This document shows, one piece after another, positions 6,085 through 6,285 of a stretch of DNA of 6,285 nt. Position numbers and translations under genes: made by a program. The first letter of the stretch is position 1. Each line of letters starts with the position of its first letter. The notes below the pieces were generated by a model. That model was not told the DNA's origin and ran no database searches. It saw only the letters and a list, made by a program, of their open reading frames with translations. The stretch is taken from NCBI GenBank assembly GCA_030745255.1, contig JASLOY010000226.1:1-6285 (forward strand), given 5' to 3'. The stretch is from Vicinamibacterales bacterium. Lineage in GTDB: Bacteria > Acidobacteriota > Vicinamibacteria > Vicinamibacterales > UBA8438.

Positions 6085-6285
6085 ATGCTGAAGTGGAAGG
6101 TATTGGCCGTTGTCGGGGTGACATTCGGGCTCTTGGGCACTGGATGGGGCGTGTCGGCGCAGCGGTCGGAATCGCGGGTGTTCGAGCTGCGGATGTACAA
6201 GACGGTGGCCGGCAAGCGGACCGAGCTGTCGGACCGGTTTCGCGACCATACGGCCGCCATGTTCGAGCAGGTCGGCATGGAGAAC
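6085..6285 (+). CDS. Exported NIPSNAP-family protein, N-terminal 67 residues (3' end outside window)
   Basis: The frame is open from ATG 6085 to the right edge (67 codons). Residues 1-25 form a classical signal peptide: a basic MLKWK start, a hydrophobic core LAVVGVTFGLLGTG, and a signal peptidase I-type VSA/Q site at 25/26, predicting export across the inner membrane. The mature part begins RVFELRMYKTVAGKRTEL (31-48) followed by RFRDHTAAMFEQVGMEN (51-67), which is the N-terminal half of a NIPSNAP domain: a beta strand with ELR.Y, then a helix with F..HT...F...GM. NIPSNAP domains form dimeric alpha/beta ferredoxin-like folds; the bacterial role of exported versions is not settled. It is transcribed divergently from the ABC ATPase and so could share regulation with it. 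The family call rests on half the domain. Confidence 0.85.
   Translation, partial: MLKWKVLAVVGVTFGLLGTGWGVSAQRSESRVFELRMYKTVAGKRTELSDRFRDHTAAMFEQVGMEN

Noticed and set aside
1..6285. Phage, defence island, CRISPR or mobile element content
   Set aside because: No recombinase, transposase, toxin-antitoxin, nuclease cluster or spaced repeat array was found; RecC alone is a housekeeping repair subunit.

Overview
The window is high-GC, densely coding bacterial chromosome. Six genes lie on the minus strand and one divergent gene sits at the right edge. No integrase, transposase, CRISPR array, rRNA or tRNA was seen. Three features together suggest an environmental, Vicinamibacteria-like acidobacterium: the GC-rich coding, a secreted NIPSNAP-family protein, and a 7-bp AGAAGKC tandem repeat between genes. 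That assignment is an inference from general impression, not from a marker gene.

Layout, left to right: (1) the first 501 codons of a RecC homologue, whose 3' part lies beyond the left edge; (2) a complete SpoU/TrmH-family RNA 2'-O-methyltransferase that ends 4 bp before recC starts, so the two form a tight transcription unit; (3) a class I SAM-dependent methyltransferase with a TPR-like C-terminal tail, whose leader holds a nested inverted repeat; (4) a cysteine-rich DUF1326 protein; (5) an ABC-2-type permease and (6) its DrrA/CcmA-like ATPase, an exporter pair split by a 60-bp spacer made mostly of the heptamer repeat; (7) on the plus strand, the first 67 codons of an exported NIPSNAP-family protein with a good Shine-Dalgarno and a sigma70-like promoter.

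Functionally, the window combines DNA repair (RecC, as part of RecBCD), RNA modification (TrmH-like), an uncharacterised small-molecule or protein methyltransferase, and an ABC exporter of unknown substrate. The exporter is probably transcribed from the divergent 5976-6084 region, possibly with DUF1326 as a distal gene after a 110-bp gap. There is no clear new multi-gene system here. The points most worth a second look are the heptamer array sitting where the permease ribosome binding site should be, the nested inverted repeat ahead of the methyltransferase, and the divergence of the RecC residues that contact Chi in E. coli.
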